Shown here: in pieces, positions 11,257-19,756 of the stretch
Layout of the letters: each line of letters starts with the position of its first letter
Numbering within the stretch: position 1 is the first letter of the stretch
NCBI RefSeq assembly: GCF_009789535.1
Contig: NZ_WSUT01000005.1
Coordinates: 806,001-870,000 of the forward strand
DNA from: Sphingomonas carotinifaciens
GTDB taxonomy: Bacteria > Pseudomonadota > Alphaproteobacteria > Sphingomonadales > Sphingomonadaceae
Direction: 5' to 3'
DNA length: 64,000 bases
Notes under the pieces: generated by a model
Seen by the model: only the letters and a program-made list of their open reading frames with translations
Database searches by the model: none
What the model was told of the DNA's origin: nothing
Made by a program: the position numbers and the translations under genes

Positions 11257-12366
11257 TCAGATCTCGTCGATCATCCCGGCCAGCGTTTCCAGGCAGGCGA
11301 CGCCAAGTTTGGCGGAGCGTGCGCCGGACCAGCCATGGCGTGCGTCCGGATTAGGATCGTGATCCTTGAACGGCATTTCCAGCGTGACCGACACCGCGCC
11401 GAACCGCTCGGCCAACTGGTTGGTCGACATCGACAGGTTGGCGTTGCCGGCGGCCGCCTTCTCATAGCCGAGTTCGGTCTGGAAATCGGGCGTGTGGGCG
11501 GCCAGGCGGCGGCCGAATTCGTAGAATTTGGCGCCCTGCGCCTCGGTCCAGCTCGGAATGCCCTCGAACCCTGCGATGAAGTTCGCGGGGATCGCCTCGT
11601 CGCCGTGCACGTCGATCGCGAAGTCGACGCCGGTTTCGTCCATCCGGTTGCGCACGCACAGCACTTCCGGGCTGCGATCGGGCGTGGGGGCGTGCCATTC
11701 GCGGTTGAGGTTCACGCCCGCCGCATTGGTGCGCAGATGGCCGCGGCGAGTGCCGTCGGGGTTCATGTTGGGGACGACATGGACGGTCGCCTTGGCGAGC
11801 AGCGCGTCGGCCGCCGAACTGGTCAGCCAGTCGAGTGCACCGTCCATCCACCATTCGGCCATCGATTCGCCGGGATGCTGACGGGCATAAAGCCAGACCT
11901 GCCTGGCACCGGTGCCGATGCGGAAATAATCGATCGCCTGCCCATCAAGCGATTGGCCGAGTTCGAGATGGGTGACGCCGGGCCGCGCCGCGATGCGCGC
12001 GACGAGCGCATCGTGCATGTCGGTGGTATAGGGTTCGAAATAGGCGAACCAGGCCAGTTCGCTGTCACCGGTCCACTGCCATTCCAGCACGCCATCGCCG
12101 TAGCGGGTCGGCGTCATCCACCAGTCGCGGCGATCGGTGCTGGCGCGCACCGCATAGCCGGGCCAGCCGAACGGATAGGCCGAGCCGCCCGCATTGGTGA
12201 TGCGAAAGGTCAGCGTCCGTCCGCGCGCTCCGGCGACGCGAAAGAAGAACCATTGATAAAAGTCCGACTGGCGATCCTGTACGATCTCCAGATCGACCGT
12301 GTCGCCCTCGATCCCGGTGACGCGGATGTTGCCGCTGTCGAAACCGGCGTTGATGGTGATGCTCAT
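11257..12366 (-). CDS. M14 family zinc carboxypeptidase (cytosolic carboxypeptidase type)
   Basis: This protein has 369 residues. An N-terminal beta domain of about 115 residues (FDSGNIRVTGIEGD onwards) precedes the M14 catalytic domain, the usual layout of cytosolic carboxypeptidase-like M14 enzymes. The zinc ligands His and Glu are in ARQHPGESMAEWWMDG, and the third ligand His in the FAIDVHGDEAIP strand. The catalytic Glu is probably in SVTLEMPFKD. It should remove C-terminal amino acids from peptides. No signal peptide is seen. The chosen ATG overlaps the stop codon of the upstream DUF4136 gene by 4 nt. A longer open frame extends upstream but runs through that gene. Confidence 0.9.
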   Translation of the reverse strand: MSITINAGFDSGNIRVTGIEGDTVDLEIVQDRQSDFYQWFFFRVAGARGRTLTFRITNAGGSAYPFGWPGYAVRASTDRRDWWMTPTRYGDGVLEWQWTGDSELAWFAYFEPYTTDMHDALVARIAARPGVTHLELGQSLDGQAIDYFRIGTGARQVWLYARQHPGESMAEWWMDGALDWLTSSAADALLAKATVHVVPNMNPDGTRRGHLRTNAAGVNLNREWHAPTPDRSPEVLCVRNRMDETGVDFAIDVHGDEAIPANFIAGFEGIPSWTEAQGAKFYEFGRRLAAHTPDFQTELGYEKAAAGNANLSMSTNQLAERFGAVSVTLEMPFKDHDPNPDARHGWSGARSAKLGVACLETLAGMIDEI

Positions 12367-12986
12367 TTCACCTCGATAGTGCGACCGGACTCGCCGGGGA
12401 ACCCCGTGAACAGCGCGCCGGCCAGCTTTGCGGCCTGGCTGGAGGCGGTGGCGTCGGCCGCGCGTGCGTCGGCATAGGTGCGCGAGCTGCCCTCCCACAC
12501 GGGGGACTGGTCGGCCCGGCGTTTGATGGTGACGGTGAGTTCGGTGGTGACGATGTCGCGTCCGCGGGAAGAGCCGAGCGGGAAGCTGAGGCCCCCGCCG
12601 AGGCCAACACCGCCACCGCCGCGTCCGCCGGAGAAGCCGCCGCCGCCAAGGCCGATGGAGACGGGGGACTGGCGCGGCGGGCCGACATGGTTGGCGCGGG
12701 TGAAGGCGACGGTGGCGATGAACTGCGGCTGCGCGCCGGGGGCGGGGGTGGCATAGCCGCTGCGCAGCAATTCGGTTTCGACCGCGGCGGCGTAGGTCTT
12801 GAATTCGATGGAGGCGGGGCCGGTGGGCGAAAGCGGTTCGACCGCAACGGTGCCGCGCGGGATCGGCTCGCCAAGATGGTAGCGGATCACCTCGGCGGGC
12901 GCGGAGCGGCCGGTGGTGGTGCAGGCGGCCAGGCCGGACAGAGCGAGGCCGGACAGGGCGGTGAGGAGGAGCGGGCGTGCGATCAT
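12363..12986 (-). CDS. DUF4136-type lipoprotein
   Basis: This 207-residue protein has a lipoprotein signal ending in LSGLAAC (Cys at residue 22). It should be anchored in the outer or inner membrane facing the periplasm. The body resembles DUF4136: the GPASIEFKTYAAAVETEL region, the strand PQFIATVAFTRA, a Gly-rich loop (about 112-133) and the ending LFTGFPGESGRTIEVK. The function is unknown. The stop codon overlaps the start of the M14 peptidase gene, so they form an operon. Confidence 0.82.
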   Translation of the reverse strand: MIARPLLLTALSGLALSGLAACTTTGRSAPAEVIRYHLGEPIPRGTVAVEPLSPTGPASIEFKTYAAAVETELLRSGYATPAPGAQPQFIATVAFTRANHVGPPRQSPVSIGLGGGGFSGGRGGGGVGLGGGLSFPLGSSRGRDIVTTELTVTIKRRADQSPVWEGSSRTYADARAADATASSQAAKLAGALFTGFPGESGRTIEVK

Positions 12987-13131
12987 GGAAGCACCTTGCG
13001 CAAGACGTTACGGATAGGCAACGCCCGAGATATGCGGAGAGGTCCGTCGCCAACCTTGACTTGCAGGCGGCGGACCACTAGGCGGCGGCACTTTCCAGAC
13101 ACTCATTCATTCGAAAAGAAGCGAATCGATC

Positions 13132-13257
13132 ATGAAGATCCGCAATTCCCTGAAGTCGCTCAAGGATCGTCACCGGGACAACCGCGTGATCCGTCGTCGC
13201 GGCCGCACCTACGTCATCAACAAGACCAACCGTCGCTTCAAGGCGCGCCAGGGCTGA
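13132..13257 (+). CDS. rpmJ: 50S ribosomal protein L36 (YkgO type)
   Basis: This 41-residue basic protein begins [18 protein letters not shown] and ends RFKARQG, which matches the zinc-independent YkgO-type L36 of Alphaproteobacteria. The Cys residues of zinc-type L36 are absent. It is a late-assembled part of the large ribosomal subunit. An upstream TTGACT (13057) could be a -35 element. The HAD phosphatase gene follows after 26 nt. Confidence 0.95.
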   Translation: MKIRNSLKSLKDRHRDNRVIRRRGRTYVINKTNRRFKARQG

Positions 13258-13283
13258 TTCGGGCCGGCTGGACGGGTTGGTCC

Positions 13284-13913
13284 GTGCAGTCCGCTGAACA
13301 GCCGACCGCCGTCATCTTCGACGTCGGTCGCGTCCTGTACGACTGGGACCCACGGTTCCTGTATCGGCGCCTGATCGAGGACGATCGGGCGCTCGATGCG
13401 TTTCTGGCCGATGTGCTGACGCATGACTGGCATTTCCAGCATGACGCCGGCCGCGACTTCGCCGATACATCGGCGGAGCTGATCGCGCGTTTCCCGCAGC
13501 ATCGCGAACTGATCGGCCATTGGGGTCCACGCTTCCTGGACAGCATCGGCGATCCGATGCCGGGCATGCACGCACTGGTCGAGGAACTCGACGCCCGCGG
13601 CGTGCCCCTGTTCGCGATCACCAATTTCAGCCACGAATTCTGGCCGCCGTTCCGTGCGCGCGAGGCGGCGATGTTCGACCGGTTCCGCGACGTGGTGGTA
13701 TCGGGCGACGAGAAGCTGGTGAAGCCGGACCCCGCGATCTACCGCCTCGCGCTCGACCGGTTCGGGCTGCGGCCAGGCGAGGCGGTGTTCATCGACGACA
13801 ATGCCGCCAACATCGAAGCGGCCGCCGCGATGGGGATCGTCGCGCTGCACTTCACCGATGTGGGCACGCTGCGCCCGCAACTGGCCGCGCTGGGATTGCC
13901 GGTCGCGGCCTGA
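13284..13913 (+). CDS. HAD family hydrolase (subfamily IA)
   Basis: This 209-residue protein starts with GTG. It has the haloacid dehalogenase motifs. Motif I is VIFDVGRVLYDWD, where the second Asp of the usual DxD is replaced by Gly-Arg as in the YihX-like group. Motif II is the FAITNFSHE Thr/Asn region. Motif III is the Lys of GDEKLVKPDPAIY, and motif IV is the acidic pair in AVFIDDNAANIEAA. It is likely a small-molecule phosphatase, for example of the glucose-1-phosphate phosphatase type. The substrate is not determined by the sequence. Confidence 0.87.
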   Translation: MQSAEQPTAVIFDVGRVLYDWDPRFLYRRLIEDDRALDAFLADVLTHDWHFQHDAGRDFADTSAELIARFPQHRELIGHWGPRFLDSIGDPMPGMHALVEELDARGVPLFAITNFSHEFWPPFRAREAAMFDRFRDVVVSGDEKLVKPDPAIYRLALDRFGLRPGEAVFIDDNAANIEAAAAMGIVALHFTDVGTLRPQLAALGLPVAA

Positions 13914-13921
13914 CGCCCGCG

Positions 13922-14512
13922 TTACTGCGCGTCGATCATCGCCAGCTGCTCCTGATTGGCGCGCGCGGCGTCCGCCTCGACCAGCAACGAGGCGTCGAGC
14001 GGCTCGCCAGCCACGACCTGATCGGTGACCACGACGGTGGAGCCGACCTGCGTCACCGCAAACAGCTTCTTGGCGAAGCCGGCGGGCAGGCGGATGCAGC
14101 CATGCGAATCGGGAAAGCCCGGATTGCGACCGGCATGCAGCGCCACGCCGTCCCAGGTCAGCCGCTGCATGAACGGCATCGGCGCGTCGTTATACAGGTT
14201 GGAGCGGTGCACCTCGCGCTTTTGCAGGATGGGGAACACGCCGACCGGCGTATCCTTGCCATCCTTGCCCGAAGAAATCGTCGCGGCGGCGACCATCATC
14301 GATCCGCGGTAGACATAGGCGCGCTGCTCTGGCAGGGATACCACCACAGTGACCGCCTCGGGCGTGCCCGGGTCGTTCCAGACATATTTGTTGGGCGCCA
14401 ATCCCGCCGCCGCTTGTGTGATGGCAATGGTAGCGTCCTCGGAAGCGTGCGCCGGGGATACGGCGGCGAGCGCGGCGGCACACGCCAGCGCTGCGACAGC
14501 GAGTCGGTTCAT
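13922..14512 (-). CDS. Periplasmic L,D-transpeptidase (YkuD domain)
   Basis: This protein has 196 residues. The start is set at the ATG preceded by GAGGGA; a TTG 18 nt upstream would add MPRMRD and has no RBS. The signal peptide is MNRLAVAALACAAALAAVSP, with cleavage near AHA. The YkuD domain spans about residues 60-170, with the catalytic SHGCIRLP (Cys nucleophile with its His). It should form 3-3 cross-links in peptidoglycan or attach proteins to it. A second L,D-transpeptidase-type gene lies divergently 200 nt away. Confidence 0.92.
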   Translation of the reverse strand: MNRLAVAALACAAALAAVSPAHASEDATIAITQAAAGLAPNKYVWNDPGTPEAVTVVVSLPEQRAYVYRGSMMVAAATISSGKDGKDTPVGVFPILQKREVHRSNLYNDAPMPFMQRLTWDGVALHAGRNPGFPDSHGCIRLPAGFAKKLFAVTQVGSTVVVTDQVVAGEPLDASLLVEADAARANQEQLAMIDAQ

Positions 14513-14710
14513 GTCCCTCATCCTTGGCAAGTTCTGAACGTCTTAACGCGCGTAAACGAAAAACGTGCCAGAGCGGTTCAACGGCAAGGCGTGTGCGAAG
14601 CGCGGCGGATTGCCGGAACAGACGGCAAAAATGGCGGAAAAGCGGGCGAAAATTAACCGTCTTTCCTGTAAATAGGCCTCAGCGGGTTTGATCCACGGGG
14701 CTAAAAGACA

Positions 14711-15418
14711 TTGACGTACGATCATGACGACGCGGCGCATGGACGCCGTGCCATCCTGAAGAACGGCCTGGTTCTGGCCGGGGCGCTGGCGATCCCCAGC
14801 GCGGTTTCCGCCACGCAGCGCCTGACCGCGCGCGACCTGAAGCCGGTGAAGCAGCCGCCGGTGCCGGCGGCACGCGTACCTGCGCAGGCGGTGGCGACCA
14901 GCCCGCGCGTCGTGCGGCCGGACCTGTTCCGGCGGGCGATGGCGGCGATGCAGCAGCATGGCAGCCGCATCACGCATCGCGACCGGATCGCGGTGGTCGA
15001 TTTCGCCGCATCCTCGTCGCAGCCGCGGTTCCACTTCATCGATCTGGTCAGCGGCCAGTCCAGCTCGCTGCTGGTCGCGCATGGCAGCGGCTCCGATCCG
15101 GCGCATACCGGCTATCTTCAGCGCTTCTCCAACGCGTTCGGATCGAATGCGTCGTCGGAAGGCGCCTTCCTGACCGACAGCTATTATACCGGCAAGCATG
15201 GCCGTTCGCAGCGGCTGGTGGGCATGGACCCGACCAACAACAATGCGATGGGCCGTGCGATCGTGGTGCATTCGGCGTGGTACGCCAACAAGGACGTGCT
15301 GAAGGGCCGCGGCGTGCTGGGACGCAGCCAGGGCTGCTTCGCGGTCGGCGAGCGCGACCTGGATCAGGTCTTCGCCCGACTGGGGCCGGGCCGGATGATC
15401 TTCGCCGCCAAGGCCTGA
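14711..15418 (+). CDS. Murein L,D-transpeptidase catalytic domain family protein
   Basis: This 235-residue protein starts with TTG at 14711, as I found no ATG in frame near it. The N-terminus has GRR followed by a hydrophobic stretch (LKNGLVLAGALAIP), like a Tat or Sec signal. The catalytic part is of the YkuD_2 type: FLTDSYYTGKHGRS, the His in AIVVHSAWYA and GRSQGCFAVG with the Cys nucleophile. It ends PGRMIFAAKA. It is likely a periplasmic peptidoglycan-modifying enzyme. The last 55 nt overlap the end of the opposite-strand glycosyltransferase gene. Confidence 0.85.
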   Translation: MTYDHDDAAHGRRAILKNGLVLAGALAIPSAVSATQRLTARDLKPVKQPPVPAARVPAQAVATSPRVVRPDLFRRAMAAMQQHGSRITHRDRIAVVDFAASSSQPRFHFIDLVSGQSSSLLVAHGSGSDPAHTGYLQRFSNAFGSNASSEGAFLTDSYYTGKHGRSQRLVGMDPTNNNAMGRAIVVHSAWYANKDVLKGRGVLGRSQGCFAVGERDLDQVFARLGPGRMIFAAKA

Positions 15419-16476
15419 GCGAGCGTGCGGCGGCGGGCGGCGGTGCGCCGCGCGCCGCCAATCATCCCAGACCATAACAGCGCCTCCGGCCCGGCATAGC
15501 CCAGGCCCAGATGCGCCGGACGCGTGGCGACCAGATCGGCCAGCGTCAGCGATCCCGAGCGCAGGCCGGCGCGTCCCACCTGCGCCCAGCGGCGCGCGGT
15601 TTCCCATTTGATCAGGCGCCAGTCCGCAGGTGTCGGCGCATGTTCGGCGCGGTGCGCGGCGAGCAGCCGGGTCAGCGTATCGCCGACCGCGGCAAGGTCG
15701 GCCCGGCCCGCGGGCGGCTGACCAGCGACGAGATGGCGCACGATCAGCGCTGCGCGCGCGGGCGCCTCGTCCTCGAACACGGCGGCATAGGCGTCGGCCA
15801 GTACGCGCGTCGCGCTTGCCTCCATCGTCGCGGTATAACGCTGCGAGGCGCCACCGGCATGCTGGCGATAGAGGAGCAGCGGCGTGTCGAGCCGGGCGAT
15901 GCGGCCATGTGGGCGGATGCGGTGATACAGGTCGAAATCCTCGGCATAGAGGATATCGGGGCGGGTGAAGGGGTCGAGCGCACGGGCGGCGGTGGTGCGG
16001 ACCATCACCGACGACCAGGCGAGCGGGTTGCCGATACGCACCAGCCAGTCGAGCAGCGCGGGCGAGGTGTGCGCGCTGTATCCGGATGGACGGATGCTGC
16101 GCCCGCGCAGGAATTCGACATTGGTGCCGAGCAGCGCGACATCGGGGTGCGCGTCGAGATAGGCGACCTGCCGCGCGAAGCGATCCGGGCGGCACAGATC
16201 GTCCTGGTCGAGCGCGGCGAGGTAGCGCCCGCGCGCCTCCGCCACCGCGCGGTTGCGGGCGCGCACCGGGCCGCCATTGGCGTCCAGCGCGATCAGGCGG
16301 ACGCGCGCATCCGGCCAGGACGCGATGAGATCGCGGGTATCGTCGGTCGAGCAATCGTCGACGACCAGCACCTCGAAATCGGGAAAGGTCTGTGCAGCGA
16401 GGCTTTGTAGCGTTTCGGGGAGCCAGGCAGCGCCGTTATAGGCCGCCATGATGACGCTGACGGTGGGCGCGGTCAT
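15364..16476 (-). CDS. Glycosyltransferase family 2
   Basis: This 370-residue protein has a GT-A fold. The N-terminus is VSVIMAAYNGAAWLPETLQS, with the nucleotide-sugar contact DDCSTDDT at about 41-48 and the metal-binding region AALDQDDLCRPD at about 91-102. It should transfer a sugar from a nucleotide-sugar donor, probably onto a surface glycan or lipid. No transmembrane segment is seen. The start overlaps the stop codon of the DegT/flavoprotein fusion gene by 4 nt, so the two are coupled. The 3' end overlaps the convergent L,D-transpeptidase gene. Confidence 0.9.
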   Translation of the reverse strand: MTAPTVSVIMAAYNGAAWLPETLQSLAAQTFPDFEVLVVDDCSTDDTRDLIASWPDARVRLIALDANGGPVRARNRAVAEARGRYLAALDQDDLCRPDRFARQVAYLDAHPDVALLGTNVEFLRGRSIRPSGYSAHTSPALLDWLVRIGNPLAWSSVMVRTTAARALDPFTRPDILYAEDFDLYHRIRPHGRIARLDTPLLLYRQHAGGASQRYTATMEASATRVLADAYAAVFEDEAPARAALIVRHLVAGQPPAGRADLAAVGDTLTRLLAAHRAEHAPTPADWRLIKWETARRWAQVGRAGLRSGSLTLADLVATRPAHLGLGYAGPEALLWSGMIGGARRTAARRRTLAQALAAKIIRPGPSRAKT

Positions 16477-18947
16477 GCGACCGCGCGCGCCGCGCCGCGG
16501 CCGAGCACCTGATCGACGATCATCAGCCCGACATCATTCTGCCACAGCCAGAGGCCGTTGGCCTGGCCGACGAAGCTGGGTTCACCGCCGAGCCGGCCCC
16601 AGGGCACGAAGCCGGCGGCGAGGCCAATGCCGTACAGATTCGGGATGGGATGGCCATCGGCATCGCAGACGCGGCAATGGCGATCGACCATCGCGCCGCC
16701 CTGATCGGCGGCAAGCGGCAGGCGGGCGCCCGTGTCATCCTCCACCGTGAGGGCGTGCGGGCGATAGCCGAGCGCGGCGACGACGAGATCGGCCTCGCGG
16801 ATGATGCGGCGGGCCGCCTCGTCGGTATCCCCGGCGATGCGGTGGCTGGCGACGCGGGGATCGGCGACGCGGCCGTCGACGCCGAGCAGGCGCAGGACCA
16901 GCTCGCGTGCCTCCAGCCGGAAACCGGCAAGGCGATAGACGAAGCCGGATACGGGACAGATGTCGTCGGGGCCGAAATCGGTGAAACCTTCCGCCTGCGC
17001 CGCCTCCACCGAGGGATAGAAGGGCCGCAAGGGGCGGCGATGAAGCAGGGTGAGCGCGCCAGCGCCCAGCGGTATGCGCCCCTTGAGCAGCAGGGCGACG
17101 CTGGTCAGCGCACTGGTCGAGCCGCCGACGACCGCGATGCGCGGCGCGCGGATCGCGGCCAGCCGGTCGGTGACCGCCTCCAGCCCGCCGATCGTCAGCA
17201 GCTCGTCCGAACGGACCAGGCGGTCGCCCGCAAGATCACCCAGCGGTTCGCCGGCGACGATGCGGGCGGCGACCGATGGCGGCTGATGCCCCCCCGTCGC
17301 GATCACCACCGCGCGCGCGGTTCGCAGCGTCTCCTGCCCATCCGACAGGCGGCGCAGGCGGACGCTCCACAGGCCGTCGGTGCGCCTGCGGGCGGCGACG
17401 GCCTCGTGCCCGGTCAGTACGGTGCCGCCACCGTCGCGCACGATGCCGGCCAGCCGCGTACCGGTTTCGCGAAGCAGCGGGCCGGCTTCGGCGAGGGGGA
17501 CGCCGAGCGCGTCGCGATAGGCATCGACGGTGCGGCCGACCGGGTGATCGGCGAGCGCGGCGATTTCGGCGTAGGGATTGTCGCGCACCGCGGTGAGAAA
17601 GGTCTGCGCGGTGGAATCGGAGGTGATCGCATAGCCGCCCAGGCGACCGCCGCCGACATGGTCGTCGCGCTCCACCAAAATCATGTCGCGGGCGAGCGTG
17701 CCGAGCAGCCCATGCTTGCTGGCGGCGGTGAGGATCGCGGTGCCCGCCGGGCCACCGCCGACGATGACCAGCGAGGCAATCGGCGCTTCGGGTGCCGCCG
17801 CGACGCGCGGCGTGATGCGCGAACAGGCGCGCGCGACGGCATCGACCACGCGGCCGACGTCATCCGCCGCCATCGCATCGGTAATCGGCAGCGACAGCAT
17901 GCGGCCGGCAACATCGTCCGCCACCGGTGTCGGCTCGATCACGCAATGGTCGCGGAACCAGGGTTGCTGGCCGAGATGGGGGGAGAAATACTGGCCGCAG
18001 CCGATCCCGTCGGCCTCGATCGCCGCGGCAATGGCGGGGCGGTGCGCGGCAAGCGGGCGGGGCAGCAGCAACGGCATGAACTGCGTGGCGCGGCGCGTGC
18101 CTGATGCACGCTGCAGGGTCAGCGCATCGCCGACCGCGGTGCGATAGGTCGCCTCCAGCATGGCGCGGTGATCGGTCACGGCGTCAATCTCGGCCAGCTT
18201 GGCGCGGGCCATGATCGCCAGGATCTCGGGCAGCTTGGCGTTCAGGCCGGGCATCGTCGCGCTGCGCGGGGCGCCGAACCCGAAATTGGTCATGATGCGC
18301 AGCCGGTCGATCAGGGCGGTATCCGCGCTGTGGATCAGGCCGCCCTCCGCCACGGCAAAGGTCTTGGTGGCGTGCATCGAGTGGACGACGGCGAAGCGGG
18401 CATCGGCGCCGAAGGCGCGGCCCGCGGCATCGCGCGTGCCGAGCGAGGCGGCGGCGTCGATCACCACACCCACCCCGTGGCGCTGCGCCAGCCAGGCATA
18501 GCGATCGAGATCGATGGCGTTGCCAAAGGTCGCATAGGGCACGATCACGCCGATGCGCGCACCATGCTGCGCCAGCAGCCGTTCCTCCGCCGCGGGGCTG
18601 AGGCCCCAGTCGTCGGGATCGATGTCGCAGACGAGCGGCGTCAGCCCGGCCCACATCGCGGCATGCGCGGTGGCGGCAAAGGTCAGCGCGGGCATCAGGG
18701 CCAGCGTGCCGGGGGCGATGCGCGCCCCGGCTGCGTCGCGGATCGCGATCATCAGGCCTAGCGTCGCATTGGCGACCGCAAGGCAGGCGCCCCGGCCGTC
18801 GAACAGCTGCCCGGTCGCCTCCGCCTCAAAGGCGCGCACCTCCGGCCCGTTGTTGCTGAACACGCCCGATGCCTCGACACGGCGCAGCGCGTCCAGATGC
18901 TCGCTCAGCCGGGGCGGATTGGGGGCGATCAGGGGAAGGGGACTCAT
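16473..18947 (-). CDS. Fusion of DegT/DnrJ/EryC1-type aminotransferase and FAD/NAD(P)-binding protein
   Basis: This protein has 824 residues in two parts. Residues 1 to about 375 are a PLP aminotransferase of the DegT/DnrJ/EryC1/StrS family, with an Asp in GVVIDAAASLG (about 164) and the likely PLP Lys195 in SMHATKTFAVAEGG. Such enzymes act on keto-sugars of nucleotide sugars. Residues from about 392 to the end form a flavoprotein: a first Rossmann motif LVIVGGGPAGTAI, a second one IAVVGGSTSALTS near 612, and an NLYGIGLAAG segment near the end. The downstream GT2 gene is coupled by ATGA, which suggests synthesis of an unusual sugar or acyl-amino sugar. The fusion is uncommon to my knowledge. 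The frame is continuous with no sign of an error. Confidence 0.85.
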   Translation of the reverse strand: MSPLPLIAPNPPRLSEHLDALRRVEASGVFSNNGPEVRAFEAEATGQLFDGRGACLAVANATLGLMIAIRDAAGARIAPGTLALMPALTFAATAHAAMWAGLTPLVCDIDPDDWGLSPAAEERLLAQHGARIGVIVPYATFGNAIDLDRYAWLAQRHGVGVVIDAAASLGTRDAAGRAFGADARFAVVHSMHATKTFAVAEGGLIHSADTALIDRLRIMTNFGFGAPRSATMPGLNAKLPEILAIMARAKLAEIDAVTDHRAMLEATYRTAVGDALTLQRASGTRRATQFMPLLLPRPLAAHRPAIAAAIEADGIGCGQYFSPHLGQQPWFRDHCVIEPTPVADDVAGRMLSLPITDAMAADDVGRVVDAVARACSRITPRVAAAPEAPIASLVIVGGGPAGTAILTAASKHGLLGTLARDMILVERDDHVGGGRLGGYAITSDSTAQTFLTAVRDNPYAEIAALADHPVGRTVDAYRDALGVPLAEAGPLLRETGTRLAGIVRDGGGTVLTGHEAVAARRRTDGLWSVRLRRLSDGQETLRTARAVVIATGGHQPPSVAARIVAGEPLGDLAGDRLVRSDELLTIGGLEAVTDRLAAIRAPRIAVVGGSTSALTSVALLLKGRIPLGAGALTLLHRRPLRPFYPSVEAAQAEGFTDFGPDDICPVSGFVYRLAGFRLEARELVLRLLGVDGRVADPRVASHRIAGDTDEAARRIIREADLVVAALGYRPHALTVEDDTGARLPLAADQGGAMVDRHCRVCDADGHPIPNLYGIGLAAGFVPWGRLGGEPSFVGQANGLWLWQNDVGLMIVDQVLGRGAARAVA

Positions 18948-19096
18948 CAGCGCGGTACCGGTTGTTGCAACGGCGTTGACCTAGATCAGCCGATGCTAAT
19001 GTTCGGTTACGTACGCGCGGTCCATGAGCGGTGGAGGCGGGATCGGTGCCAGCGCCGTTGCACGCGCGCCGGGCGGCCGGTAAGCGCGCGGGAACC

Positions 19097-19756
19097 ATGT
19101 CCCAGCCGCTCATCATCGCCGTGCCCAAGGGGCGCATCCTGGCCGAAGCGCTGCCGCTGCTCGCCGCCGCGGGCATCCAGCCCGAAGCCGCCTTTTCGGA
19201 TGAGAACAGCCGTGCGCTGCGCTTCGCCACCGACGATCCGGAAATCGAGCTGATCCGGGTGCGCGCGTTCGACGTGGCGACCTTTGTCGCGCATGGCGCT
19301 GCGCAACTGGGCATCGTCGGGTCCGACGTGCTGGCCGAGTTCGGTTATTCCGAGCTGTATGCGCCGGTCGACCTCGGCATCGGGCATTGCCGCATCTCGG
19401 TGGCGGAACCGGCCGACATGGCGGCAAGCGACGATCCGCGCGGGTGGAGCCATGTTCGCGTGGCGACGAAATATCCCCACATCACCAGTGCCTACTTCGC
19501 GAAGCGCGGGGTGCAGGCGGAGTGCGTGAAGTTGAACGGTGCGATGGAGCTGGCGCCAACGCTGGGGCTGGCGCCGCGGATCGTCGACCTGGTGTCGTCG
19601 GGGCGGACGCTGAGCGAGAACGGGCTGGTCGAGGTGGAGGTGATCGCGCATGTCACCTCGCGTCTGGTGGTCAACCGCGCGGCGATGAAGACGCGCGGGC
19701 GGGTGGTGCCGCTGGTCGAGGGGATCAGGCGCGCGGTGGCGGAGAGGGCGGCGTGA
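19097..19756 (+). CDS. hisG: ATP phosphoribosyltransferase, short form
   Basis: This 219-residue enzyme joins ATP and PRPP in the first step of histidine synthesis. It begins [18 protein letters not shown]. Later motifs include [13 protein letters not shown] and the PRPP-binding [17 protein letters not shown]. It lacks the C-terminal regulatory ACT-like domain, so it is the short form that normally needs HisZ. The ATG at 19097 is chosen because the family N-terminus begins there; an open frame extends upstream. The stop codon overlaps the hisD start (TGATG). Confidence 0.96.
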   Translation: MSQPLIIAVPKGRILAEALPLLAAAGIQPEAAFSDENSRALRFATDDPEIELIRVRAFDVATFVAHGAAQLGIVGSDVLAEFGYSELYAPVDLGIGHCRISVAEPADMAASDDPRGWSHVRVATKYPHITSAYFAKRGVQAECVKLNGAMELAPTLGLAPRIVDLVSSGRTLSENGLVEVEVIAHVTSRLVVNRAAMKTRGRVVPLVEGIRRAVAERAA

